Source: UBA12087 sp964370815 (lineage in GTDB: Bacteria > Chloroflexota > Anaerolineae > Anaerolineales > Villigracilaceae). From it: 64,000 nucleotides of DNA. The DNA lies in the NCBI GenBank assembly GCA_964370815.1, contig CAYJKQ010000003.1, forward strand, positions 124,001-188,000, read 5' to 3'. Under the pieces are notes generated by a model. The model had not been told where the DNA came from. It was given only the letters and a program-made list of their open reading frames with translations, and did no database searches. A program made the translations under genes and the position numbers. This document shows positions 49,016 through 56,567 of this stretch, piece after piece (position 1 is the stretch's first letter; the number at the start of each line of letters is the position of its first letter).

Positions 49016-51421
49016 TCATTTTACTTCAAGGATATGGTGACCCGGTGAAATCTGAAGGGTGACCAGACCTTGATCGATTGTAAATAACAGGTCTGTACCA
49101 GATTCTGAAATACTCTCAATCGGAGTTGTCCAAAGGAAAAATATGGTTGTTTCAGCCATGGTATCCAAGAAAATTTTTCCATCAGCGAAATCTGTCTCGA
49201 GATAGAGATTTTCGGAGCTTTCAACCAGAGTCTGTCCCTTAACTGTCAGGACTGACCCATTCATCAGACAATAACCTTGCAGGTTTCCAGCTTCCTGATA
49301 GGCACAACCCGCTATTCCGGATATTTCATAATCCCCGGCTGTTCCACTGGTATTTGAAATACCCGGGAGAATCCAGGTCCATGTCATACCTTTGAATAGG
49401 CCATCTAACTGGGTTCCATCAGGACCATCGGTGCGGGTGAAGGATGGAACATTATAAATCCTTTCGGTTACAGAAAGTGAAGTAACCAAACGAACCGGCT
49501 TTCCTGGATAATTAATATCCATACTCACACCCTTTGAATCGGATAAATACTTCTCCACATCATATTCACGTTCAATACGTGAATAATTGGCTGGTAGATC
49601 AGAAGTCATCTGGATCGTGAGTCTATAGTTGTTGTCGTCCTGTCCGTAGATCCAGATATTATCCTTGGCTGACAATTCAGAGCCATACACATACCATCTT
49701 TGCTGTAATAAGTGAGTGTTATTGTCACCAATGGCATCATCCACAACAACCCATTGGGACCAAGGTTCAATCCATAAAACCAGTCGTGTGTGCTGGAGGT
49801 TCGGATAGCTGTGGGATGTGACTCCAGCAATTCCAAATTTTCCAAGATCTGCAAATGCGATTGGATCACCTCCGGTGTAAGTCTGGTCGGTGTTATCCAT
49901 CCCAAGAGTGGAATGCTGGTTTGTGGGTCGAGCATCCGGGATGTGGTAACCATTACCGACCAACCAGGGACCATGGGAAAATAGATACAATGCTCCATAG
50001 CTGTATTCCTCATGAACACGTGAGGCAGTAAATTGCAGCAAGCCATACTGGTCATCCCGTGTCCAACCATTTCGTAAGATGGCAGCTCCGGTGGATGGCA
50101 GAAGGACCGATGTATATTCAGGAATTTCAGAAGGTTCTTCTCCCAGGTTCACCCAGGCAAGCAGGTGAAAAGGAGTCATAGCTTTTGCAGCGATAATTCC
50201 AAAAGATCCGTTTCTCCCGGAGTTATACATTTTCTCTGCATAATATAGCTGAGGATCATTGGTTCGAAATCCACACAAACGAAATAAACCCGGGTCGACT
50301 GGATAGTGGTCAGTATCATTTAGAGCAGGAACAGTGCCAACCGGAGTGACTGTATCCAGGAAAAAACGACACATGGATAGAATCGTACGCCCATTAAAAT
50401 CCTGCGCGTACAGATCCGGTCCTGAATTTCGAAGAGAAATCTCAGCCAGGATCAGAAGGGATTCCAGCCTTGAAAAACCATAATTCTGGGTATTCTCACC
50501 CCAACCCCCATCCTCTTCCCACCAATTCTCCAGCTGCCAATTCAATCGAGGCAGGACACGGGCATCCAAGGCTTGCATTTCCGGTTCTTCAGGAAACGTT
50601 CGTGCAATGGTCAGCGCTACCAAATTGGCTGCAAAAGGAACGTTTCGGTTGATAATTCCATCAAGAGGCACATCATTCCCTCTCTGGATTGCAGCCTGCT
50701 CATATAATTCACCCTGAAGCTGGAAGAAGTGGTCATAGGTTGATCTCAGTTCGTCGTCTATCAAGATCGTATCTCGTATTGACAGATAAGCAAATAAGGC
50801 GGATTGGATAACCACAGCTCCGTAGCTTGGATGAGAAATGGTTCCTCCTGCCATATACCTACCTCTTCCGTTGGGCATATCAAAGTTTGTAAGTGAGGAG
50901 ACAACGGGAGTGTTGGCACGCACAAGTTCCAAAAGCTTCAGGATGGCGTTGGAATAGATCTGGTCCCCTGTGACCAGGTATAACAGAGCCATATCACGTG
51001 CAATGAAATTTCCCGCGCCCGACCAGAGAACACCCCAACTGGCATCCGGATCGTATTGAGTCGGAAATCTTTCCAGGTAATCATCCACGATTTCTTTAGA
51101 AATAAGCCAATCTGCCATAAATCCCGGATCTTTCGATTGAAAAGCTGCACGGATACGGCGAATATCGTTACAATCCATGAACAGGTATAAGTGTTCTGGC
51201 ATCACTCCACCACAAGGAAGATCGGGGTTTAAAGTGGGAGTAATTAAAGGTATTGATGTTGGAGCAGGTGTTGTAGTTAACGAAGGAGTGCCTGGCAATA
51301 AAGTGGGAGTGAAAGGTGCGGATAATGTAGGATCTGGTAATGATCCAACTTTTCCGCATGCTGAAAGCAAATAAGTTGCTAACACTAAAACCCTGAAAAA
51401 AAACCGATACCTTCTTCTCAT
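49016..51421 (-). CDS. Heparinase II/III-like polysaccharide lyase lipoprotein
   Basis: An 801-residue lipoprotein with GGAGGCA before the ATG; signal ends LSAC (Cys22), followed by a Thr/Pro-rich linker to about residue 70. The middle part is an alpha-helical toroid (residues 80-430: RIRRIRAAF, FIARDMALLYLVTG, HPSYGAVVIQSALFAYL, WWEEDGGWGENTQNYG). The C-terminal half is a beta domain with the heparinase II/III features SRVHEEYSYGALYLFSHGPWLVGNGY and NQHSTLGMDN. The Asn/Tyr/His residues there fit the catalytic region of PL12/PL15/PL17-type lyases. It would cut uronic-acid polysaccharides outside the cell. No sugar importer lies beside it. Confidence 0.75.
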   Translation of the reverse strand: MRRRYRFFFRVLVLATYLLSACGKVGSLPDPTLSAPFTPTLLPGTPSLTTTPAPTSIPLITPTLNPDLPCGGVMPEHLYLFMDCNDIRRIRAAFQSKDPGFMADWLISKEIVDDYLERFPTQYDPDASWGVLWSGAGNFIARDMALLYLVTGDQIYSNAILKLLELVRANTPVVSSLTNFDMPNGRGRYMAGGTISHPSYGAVVIQSALFAYLSIRDTILIDDELRSTYDHFFQLQGELYEQAAIQRGNDVPLDGIINRNVPFAANLVALTIARTFPEEPEMQALDARVLPRLNWQLENWWEEDGGWGENTQNYGFSRLESLLILAEISLRNSGPDLYAQDFNGRTILSMCRFFLDTVTPVGTVPALNDTDHYPVDPGLFRLCGFRTNDPQLYYAEKMYNSGRNGSFGIIAAKAMTPFHLLAWVNLGEEPSEIPEYTSVLLPSTGAAILRNGWTRDDQYGLLQFTASRVHEEYSYGALYLFSHGPWLVGNGYHIPDARPTNQHSTLGMDNTDQTYTGGDPIAFADLGKFGIAGVTSHSYPNLQHTRLVLWIEPWSQWVVVDDAIGDNNTHLLQQRWYVYGSELSAKDNIWIYGQDDNNYRLTIQMTSDLPANYSRIEREYDVEKYLSDSKGVSMDINYPGKPVRLVTSLSVTERIYNVPSFTRTDGPDGTQLDGLFKGMTWTWILPGISNTSGTAGDYEISGIAGCAYQEAGNLQGYCLMNGSVLTVKGQTLVESSENLYLETDFADGKIFLDTMAETTIFFLWTTPIESISESGTDLLFTIDQGLVTLQISPGHHILEVK

Positions 51422-51553
51422 TAGGTGCCTCCATTTAATTAGGGTAAATAATCAATAACAGTTAGCAGATCGTTATATAAATATAAGGAACAATGCCATC
51501 CATATTATATAAGTTAACTTATTGCCTGAAAAGTGATAAACCTTTAATGACAA

Positions 51554-52561
51554 TTAACCAAGGTTGGGAAAAGCTCCGGTCATTTCCTTCCAGAAATCAT
51601 CCCGCTCGCCAGGGACGAAGGGGATGTAGAGACAGATGCGATCAGCCAGACCTGCATAACGTTTTTTCAATTCAGCAGGCAGACTGGGCTGGTCAGTGAC
51701 CAGGCAGAAGGTGTGCAACATCTCATCCGTGATGAGACCAAACATCTCGCCCCATTGACCTTTAGGTGCCAATGCTGAGAGCTGCTCAGCGACATCACTC
51801 CAGCCATGCAAAGCCATGACCGATCTATAAGAAGGCGTGGATGCATAGAAGGAGATCTGGGCACGAGCGAAGGTTTCCTCCTCGGGTGTGGTGGCGACAA
51901 AAGCTGTGACTGAGTTCTTTATCTCCGAGCGGGAACGCCCGGCTTTGGCAGCACCATCTTCAATAGCTGGCAGGATAACTTCACTCAAATAGTGCGGACT
52001 GCCAAAGGGGTGCGAATGAAATCCCTGGCAAGTCTCTCCTGCCAGGCGCGCCAATCCACGATTGACACCGGCAATGTAGATTGGAATTTCCGGATGGTCA
52101 TTGGGACCCGGATTGAAGAAAGGTGACATAAGGGTCAGCTTGTAATAATCGCCCCTGAAATCCAGTTTTTCGTTTTTCTGCCAGCTATTCCAGAAAGCAC
52201 GAATGGCCTGGATCTGCTCACGCAGTTTTCCGACCACCGAATCAGGCCATGGCATACCAAAGCGCCGCTCGATATGCGCTTTGACCTGGGTTCCCAGCCC
52301 GAGCATAAATCTCCCTTCGGACTGGGCTGCAAGGTCCCAGGCAATATAGGCCAGGTTGGCAGGGTTGCGCGCGAATGAGACAGCGATGGCTGTGCCAAAA
52401 TGAAGTTTTTTGGTATGCTCCGCAATGAGTGGACAAGGGAGAAAGGGGTCATGTTGGGTTTCGCTGGTCCAGAGAGCATCGAACCCCATATTTTCAGCAG
52501 CTTCTGCAATGTGCGCTACACCGGATAGCCCGGTCATGGGAAGAACAGCATCGAATAACAT
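51554..52561 (-). CDS. TIGR03617-like F420-dependent LLM-class oxidoreductase
   Basis: A 335-residue TIM-barrel protein of the luciferase-like monooxygenase superfamily, with AAAGGAG before its ATG. Recognisable parts: AEAAENMGFDALWTSETQHDPFLP, GTAIAVSFARNPANLAYIAWDLAAQSEGRFMLGLG, GMPWPDSVVGKLREQIQAIRAFW and PEIPIYIAGVNRGLARLAGE. The GTQVKAH turn and SEGRFMLGLGTQ resemble F420-binding members. It may reduce or oxidise an unknown substrate with F420. The neighbours on the same strand (peptidase, thioesterase) give no clue. Confidence 0.85.
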   Translation of the reverse strand: MLFDAVLPMTGLSGVAHIAEAAENMGFDALWTSETQHDPFLPCPLIAEHTKKLHFGTAIAVSFARNPANLAYIAWDLAAQSEGRFMLGLGTQVKAHIERRFGMPWPDSVVGKLREQIQAIRAFWNSWQKNEKLDFRGDYYKLTLMSPFFNPGPNDHPEIPIYIAGVNRGLARLAGETCQGFHSHPFGSPHYLSEVILPAIEDGAAKAGRSRSEIKNSVTAFVATTPEEETFARAQISFYASTPSYRSVMALHGWSDVAEQLSALAPKGQWGEMFGLITDEMLHTFCLVTDQPSLPAELKKRYAGLADRICLYIPFVPGERDDFWKEMTGAFPNLG

Positions 52562-52703
52562 GGGGACTCCTTTGTGAATAAAGTGGTTTTTCTTTAAGAT
52601 AATTCAATTTGAAAAAAGTATAGCTTATGAGTATCTTCGCCTTGGCAGGTATGCCATGTCGCTATTTAGTCCAGCTTCAAATGACATTTATAAGAGAAAC
52701 GAG

Positions 52704-53756
52704 TCAGTCTTCGAGAAGGTAAGCCAGAAGCCATTGAGTGGTTGCGACAAGCGCATCGGTGTGTGTGCGCTCGTAATTGTGCGAGGCATCCACACCCGGG
52801 CCGATCAGCGCCACGGCTACATCTCCACCCGCACGCCAAAAAGCTTCTCCATCTGACCCATAATAGGGATAGATATCCACCATATAAGGGACTTTGTATT
52901 TATCTGCCAGGTCACGCAGTCTATTGGATAAAGCATGGTGATAGGGTCCACCGCTATCCTTGACACAAATCGAGGCAAAAAACTCACTGGAATTTTGCCC
53001 ATCCCCGACTGCAGCCATATCGACTGCCAGGAGTTCGTGTACCTCTTTTGGAAGACCAGCGGCAGCGCCATGACCGACTTCTTCATAATTACTGATCAAC
53101 AGGTAGGTATCCTGCCTGGGTTTTAAACCAGCCCCACTGATAGCTTTAACTGCGGAAAGGATACTGGCAACACAGGCTTTGTCGTCCAGATGACGCGAGC
53201 GCACAAAGCCATCCGTGATCTCCAGACGCGGGTCAAAGGTTACGAAATCACCGATATCAATGCCCAGATCCTGGGTTTCGCTGGAAGACTGGGTGCGGGC
53301 ATCCAGACGCACTTCCATGTTTTCGTCGATGCGCTCTTCCTTGGTCACATCGGTGCCGTAGACATGCGTGGAGGCTTTATTTACAAGGAAGGAACCGCGT
53401 ACCCTGGTCCCACGACGGGTGAAGATCGTACATCCTTCTCCTTCGACCGTATTCCAGGCAAAACCACCGATCTTGGTCAACTGCAATCTGCCATTGGATT
53501 TGATCTCCTTGACCATGCCACCCAAAGTGTCCACATGGGCTGTCAGGGCGCGGGCTGAATCATGCTGCTCACCAGGCCAGAATATCAACAAAGCGCCTTT
53601 GCGTGTGCGGCTTAGCTTAAGTTCTGGAAAGACCTTAAAAGCCTTTTCACAGGTGGCGATGGCCAGATCGGTGAAACCGGTCGGGCTGGGGGTGTTAAGT
53701 AATCCACTTAAGAATTCGAGCATATAGGGAGTATTTATGGAAGGCAGAGTTAACAT
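52704..53756 (-). CDS. M42-family metallopeptidase (glutamyl aminopeptidase-like)
   Basis: A 350-residue dinuclear metal peptidase. Metal ligands visible: His and Asp in TAHVDTLGG, Asp in RHLDDKACVAS, the catalytic Glu-Glu pair in YEEVGHGAA, Asp in LAVDMAAVG, and His in SHNYERTH near the end. This is the M42 group of large tetrahedral aminopeptidases that digest peptides in the cytosol. It lies only 3 bp after the thioesterase gene and is probably cotranscribed with it. Confidence 0.92.
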   Translation of the reverse strand: MLTLPSINTPYMLEFLSGLLNTPSPTGFTDLAIATCEKAFKVFPELKLSRTRKGALLIFWPGEQHDSARALTAHVDTLGGMVKEIKSNGRLQLTKIGGFAWNTVEGEGCTIFTRRGTRVRGSFLVNKASTHVYGTDVTKEERIDENMEVRLDARTQSSSETQDLGIDIGDFVTFDPRLEITDGFVRSRHLDDKACVASILSAVKAISGAGLKPRQDTYLLISNYEEVGHGAAAGLPKEVHELLAVDMAAVGDGQNSSEFFASICVKDSGGPYHHALSNRLRDLADKYKVPYMVDIYPYYGSDGEAFWRAGGDVAVALIGPGVDASHNYERTHTDALVATTQWLLAYLLED

Positions 53757-53759
53757 GAT

Positions 53760-54194
53760 CTAATTATCTCCATTGGGAAGATTTTCAAATTGGCTTATCT
53801 TTTCCCGCCATTCTGACGGGATGGGAATGGTATGCCCACCGTGATAATCATAGGTTACCAGCACCAGTTCACCGGTACATAACACTTTTCCTGTGGCTTT
53901 GTCCAACAAACCCTGCTGAACATCAAATGATTTGTTACCCAGGCGAGTGGTTTTCACCCCGGCATGAATATCCATGCCGAATAACACCGGCTCAAGAAAT
54001 ACCAGGTGCACGTCAGCCAGAATGACACCAATATCCAGAAAGGAGATGCCCGGCTTGAACAGACCAAGTTTGACAAAATAGAAAATACGCGCCTGTTCAA
54101 AGTAGGTCAGGAATTTGGCATTGTTGAGATGACCCTGTGGGTCCAGGTCGCCATAGCGAACCTCGATGGGGTGGGTGAAATTATATTCCGTCAT
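53760..54194 (-). CDS. Acyl-CoA thioesterase (hotdog fold, 4HBT type)
   Basis: A 144-residue protein. I start at ATG 54194; the open frame extends upstream to 54368 but crosses the promoter region of the split nuclease gene. The 4HBT features are IEVRYGDLDPQGHLNNAKFLTYFEQARIFYF, with the catalytic Asp in the YGDLDPQGH segment. It likely cleaves acyl-CoA thioesters. It precedes the M42 peptidase gene by 3 bp on the minus strand and is divergent from the Cas4-like gene pair. Confidence 0.87.
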   Translation of the reverse strand: MTEYNFTHPIEVRYGDLDPQGHLNNAKFLTYFEQARIFYFVKLGLFKPGISFLDIGVILADVHLVFLEPVLFGMDIHAGVKTTRLGNKSFDVQQGLLDKATGKVLCTGELVLVTYDYHGGHTIPIPSEWREKISQFENLPNGDN

Positions 54195-54260
54195 AAGTGG
54201 AATTATACAGTAAACAAGCCAGCCTGAAGGTCTTCCAGATAAATCCAGTGATGTCCATGT

Positions 54261-54266
54261 TAAAAT
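54261..54266 (+). promoter_or_regulatory. -10 box (TAAAAT) placed for a leaderless transcript
   Basis: TAAAAT ends nine bases before the ATG at 54276; no ribosome site precedes that ATG. The -35 region is not clear. Confidence 0.45.
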
Positions 54267-54275
54267 AGGATCATA

Positions 54276-54512
54276 ATGGTACCCATCCGAGCTTCCGAAA
54301 TTGGTTCCTACCTGTATTGCGCCCGAGCCTGGTGGTATCAGCGCCAGGGAATCGAATCGTCCAACCAATCCGAATTGAAGACCGGAACCAAATTACACTT
54401 TCACCATGGACGCCAGGTAATGGCAGCTGGATTGATACGCTCAATTGCATTAATTCTTCTATTGACCTCCCTACTGATGCTGGTTTCTTTTTGTACCGCC
54501 CGGATCTTATAG
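54276..54512 (+). CDS. Cas4-like nuclease, N-terminal half with membrane anchor
   Basis: A 78-residue protein. Residues 4-25 (IRASEIGSYLYCARAWWYQR) match the start of Cas4/Dna2-type nucleases, where Cys15 is the first ligand of the iron-sulfur cluster. Residues 36-45 (TGTKLHFHHG) match the G-x3-H motif that provides the metal-binding histidine (His41). A membrane segment follows (53-73), and the protein ends at residue 78. The rest of the nuclease is in the next gene, 17 bp downstream. Positive residues before the helix suggest the N-terminus is cytosolic. It is not a shadow frame: the motif order fits the next gene exactly. Confidence 0.75.
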   Translation: MVPIRASEIGSYLYCARAWWYQRQGIESSNQSELKTGTKLHFHHGRQVMAAGLIRSIALILLLTSLLMLVSFCTARIL

Positions 54513-54529
54513 GAAGGAGAATCATCAAA

Positions 54530-55042
54530 ATGCAGTACATGGCTCTACTCTTCCTGGTGATCGCCCTGATGCTCTTCTGGTATTCTGCCAACCAGCGCAA
54601 ATCTTCCGGTTTACCAGGAGGCCGCATCATCTATTCTGACACGAGAAGCTGGGAAAAAGTTGAGAAAGCGCTATATGACCCCGACCTGGGTTTGACAGGC
54701 AAACCCGATTACCTGGTGGAACAGGGTGGCAAGATCATCCCGGTCGAAGTAAAATCCGGAAGGACGCCCGAAGCGCCTTATGATTCCCATATTTTTCAAC
54801 TGGCTGCCTATTGCCTGCTGGTTGAACGCATTTATGGAAAGAGACCACCCTATGGCATCATCCATTATTCAGGTCGTGATTTTGCTGTGGATTACACTGA
54901 TGAGCTTAAATCTTCCCTTTTGGACCTGCTGACCGATATGCAGCATTCCAGGCAGCGCAGGGAGGTGCCGCGCTCCCACAGCGAAGTGCAACGTTGCCAC
55001 AAGTGTGGCTTTCGGGCTGCGTGCGACCAGGTATTGCGATAA
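54530..55042 (+). CDS. Cas4-like nuclease, C-terminal half with membrane anchor
   Basis: A 170-residue protein starting at ATG 54530 with AGGAAGGAGA upstream. Residues 3-19 are a membrane segment, then a positive stretch and the catalytic core: LTGKPDYLV (Asp60), IPVEVKSG (Glu73, Lys75; the PD-(D/E)xK site), FQLAAYCLLVE (Gln90, Tyr94; the QxxxY motif), and three cysteines CHKC (156, 159) and Cys165. With Cys15 and His41 of the previous gene, this makes the full set of Cas4/RecB-type nuclease and 4Fe-4S ligands. No cas genes or CRISPR array lie in the window. Likely role: a membrane-bound DNA nuclease; real substrate unknown. Confidence 0.82.
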   Translation: MQYMALLFLVIALMLFWYSANQRKSSGLPGGRIIYSDTRSWEKVEKALYDPDLGLTGKPDYLVEQGGKIIPVEVKSGRTPEAPYDSHIFQLAAYCLLVERIYGKRPPYGIIHYSGRDFAVDYTDELKSSLLDLLTDMQHSRQRREVPRSHSEVQRCHKCGFRAACDQVLR

Positions 55043-55154
55043 TATCTGCAATCACGAACTTGTGATGTCAGATGATCCGAGCAGCCCGATCTTGTGATCA
55101 AGTGATCTAACTTATTGTTGTTGTTTACACAACTTTGCTTTTCCACACCTACGG

Positions 55155-55160
55155 TATAAT
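55155..55160 (+). promoter_or_regulatory. -10 box (TATAAT) placed for a leaderless transcript of NAD kinase
   Basis: A perfect TATAAT seven bases before the NAD kinase ATG at 55168; no ribosome site precedes that ATG. No clear -35 box at the usual spacing. Confidence 0.55.
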
Positions 55161-55167
55161 TACCAAA

Positions 55168-56040
55168 ATGGTAGACAAACATTCCATCCCAAAACGGATC
55201 ATCTTTGCCGTCCATCCTAAAATGCCGGGTGCGCTCAAAGAAGCCAGATCCTGTGAAGCAATTATTAAATCGCCCAGCGTGATCACCCAATGTGGTCTGT
55301 TGGATGATGCAGATCTGCGCCAGCAGGTCCGAAATAACGAATTTGACCTGATGGTGGCAGTTGGCGGAGATGGCACCATGCTAAGGGCAGCCCATCTGTG
55401 TGCACCCTGGGGAGTACCCATCCTGGGTGTAAACCTTGGCAGGCTGGGTTTTCTCTTTCAGGTCCAGCAAAATAATAGCCAGGAATATTTTTCCCTGCTT
55501 CTGGAAGGCAAATTCTGGATCGAAAAGCGTATGATGCTGCATGTTGAACACTGGCGATCCGGAGAAACACAAGGCAACTGGCATGCTTTGAATGAAGCTG
55601 TAATTTGCCGTGGTCATTACATCCGCCCGGTGCATATCTCAGCCAGTGTGGATGATCGCCTTTTGACGACTTATGTAGCTGATGGTTTGATCGCGGCCAC
55701 ACCAACTGGTTCCACTGCGTATGCCCTGGCTGCCGGAGGTCCCATACTTCCACCCGACCTACGCAACATCCTGCTGGTGCCGATCGCACCACACCTGTCC
55801 GTCGACCGGGCAGTGGTACTTTCGGAGGGAAGCACAGTCAGCATCCAGAATCACAGCGATGCGGGGACAGTCTTGAGCGTTGATGGACAAACTCCTGTAG
55901 GTTTGGAGCATAAGGATATCGTGAAGATCCGCTCCGGTGATTACAGCGCTGATTTTGTTCGTTTTGGTGACCCTGATTATTTCTACCGTAACCTGACAGC
56001 GCGTATGAATCAAAATTCAACCATCGAGTTTTCTCAATGA
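55168..56040 (+). CDS. nadK: NAD kinase
   Basis: A 290-residue protein; I start at ATG 55168 since the upstream in-frame ATG at 55135 would span the promoter. Signature motif VGGDGTMLRAAH (GGDG) near residue 70, NLGRLGFL, the conserved NE in LNEAVICRG, and the glycine-rich DGLIAATPTGSTAYALAAGGPI region. It phosphorylates NAD+ to NADP+. The stop overlaps the start of the next gene (ATGA), so nadK, the zinc-ribbon membrane protein and recN form one operon. Confidence 0.94.
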   Translation: MVDKHSIPKRIIFAVHPKMPGALKEARSCEAIIKSPSVITQCGLLDDADLRQQVRNNEFDLMVAVGGDGTMLRAAHLCAPWGVPILGVNLGRLGFLFQVQQNNSQEYFSLLLEGKFWIEKRMMLHVEHWRSGETQGNWHALNEAVICRGHYIRPVHISASVDDRLLTTYVADGLIAATPTGSTAYALAAGGPILPPDLRNILLVPIAPHLSVDRAVVLSEGSTVSIQNHSDAGTVLSVDGQTPVGLEHKDIVKIRSGDYSADFVRFGDPDYFYRNLTARMNQNSTIEFSQ

Positions 56041-56561
56041 TACAAACATCGGCTGCGCTGACCTGTGCCAACCATCCCGGTGTTGAAACCACCCTGCGCT
56101 GCAACCGCTGCGAAAAACCCATCTGTCCCAAGTGTGCCGTATTAACGCCAACCGGCTACCGTTGCAAGGAATGCGTGCGCGGCCAAAAGAAAAAATTTGA
56201 CACAGCTGAATGGTACGATTATGTGCTCGGATTTATTACCGCCGGATTGCTCTCCCTGATCGGCAGCCTGCTGATCTCCCTGGTGGGAGGCATCGGCTTC
56301 ATTGGCTGGTTCCTGGTGGTAATAAGCGCTCCGACGGCAGGAGCGATCATAGCCGAAGCTGTACGACTCGTCATCCGCCGACACCGGGCGCGGTCTTTGT
56401 TCACCACCATTATCATTGCAGTTGTACTCGGTGCCCTCCCCATGGTACTAATCCATGTTTTTAGCTTGAATCTATTTGGGATTCTCTTCCAGGGTATCTA
56501 TCTTGTTCTGGTAGCCCCGGCGGTTTACTATCGGCTTTCAGGCATCCAGCTTTTTAAGTAA
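56037..56561 (+). CDS. B-box-type zinc-binding membrane protein
   Basis: A 174-residue protein overlapping the nadK stop (ATGA). Residues 8-50 hold a B-box-like zinc site: TCANHPGVETTLRCNRCEKPICPKCAVLTPTGYRCKEC region with nine Cys/His in order. The rest contains three or four hydrophobic segments (residues 65-95, 100-120, 130-170). Such rhomboid-neighbour-like small membrane proteins are common next to other functions in Chloroflexota and Firmicutes. The function is unknown; placement between nadK and recN is probably conserved. Confidence 0.82.
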   Translation: MIQTSAALTCANHPGVETTLRCNRCEKPICPKCAVLTPTGYRCKECVRGQKKKFDTAEWYDYVLGFITAGLLSLIGSLLISLVGGIGFIGWFLVVISAPTAGAIIAEAVRLVIRRHRARSLFTTIIIAVVLGALPMVLIHVFSLNLFGILFQGIYLVLVAPAVYYRLSGIQLFK

Positions 56562-56567
56562 CCAATT

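Noticed and set aside
54276..55042. CRISPR locus suggested by the Cas4-like proteins
   Set aside because: No direct repeats with spacers and no other cas genes were seen in the window.
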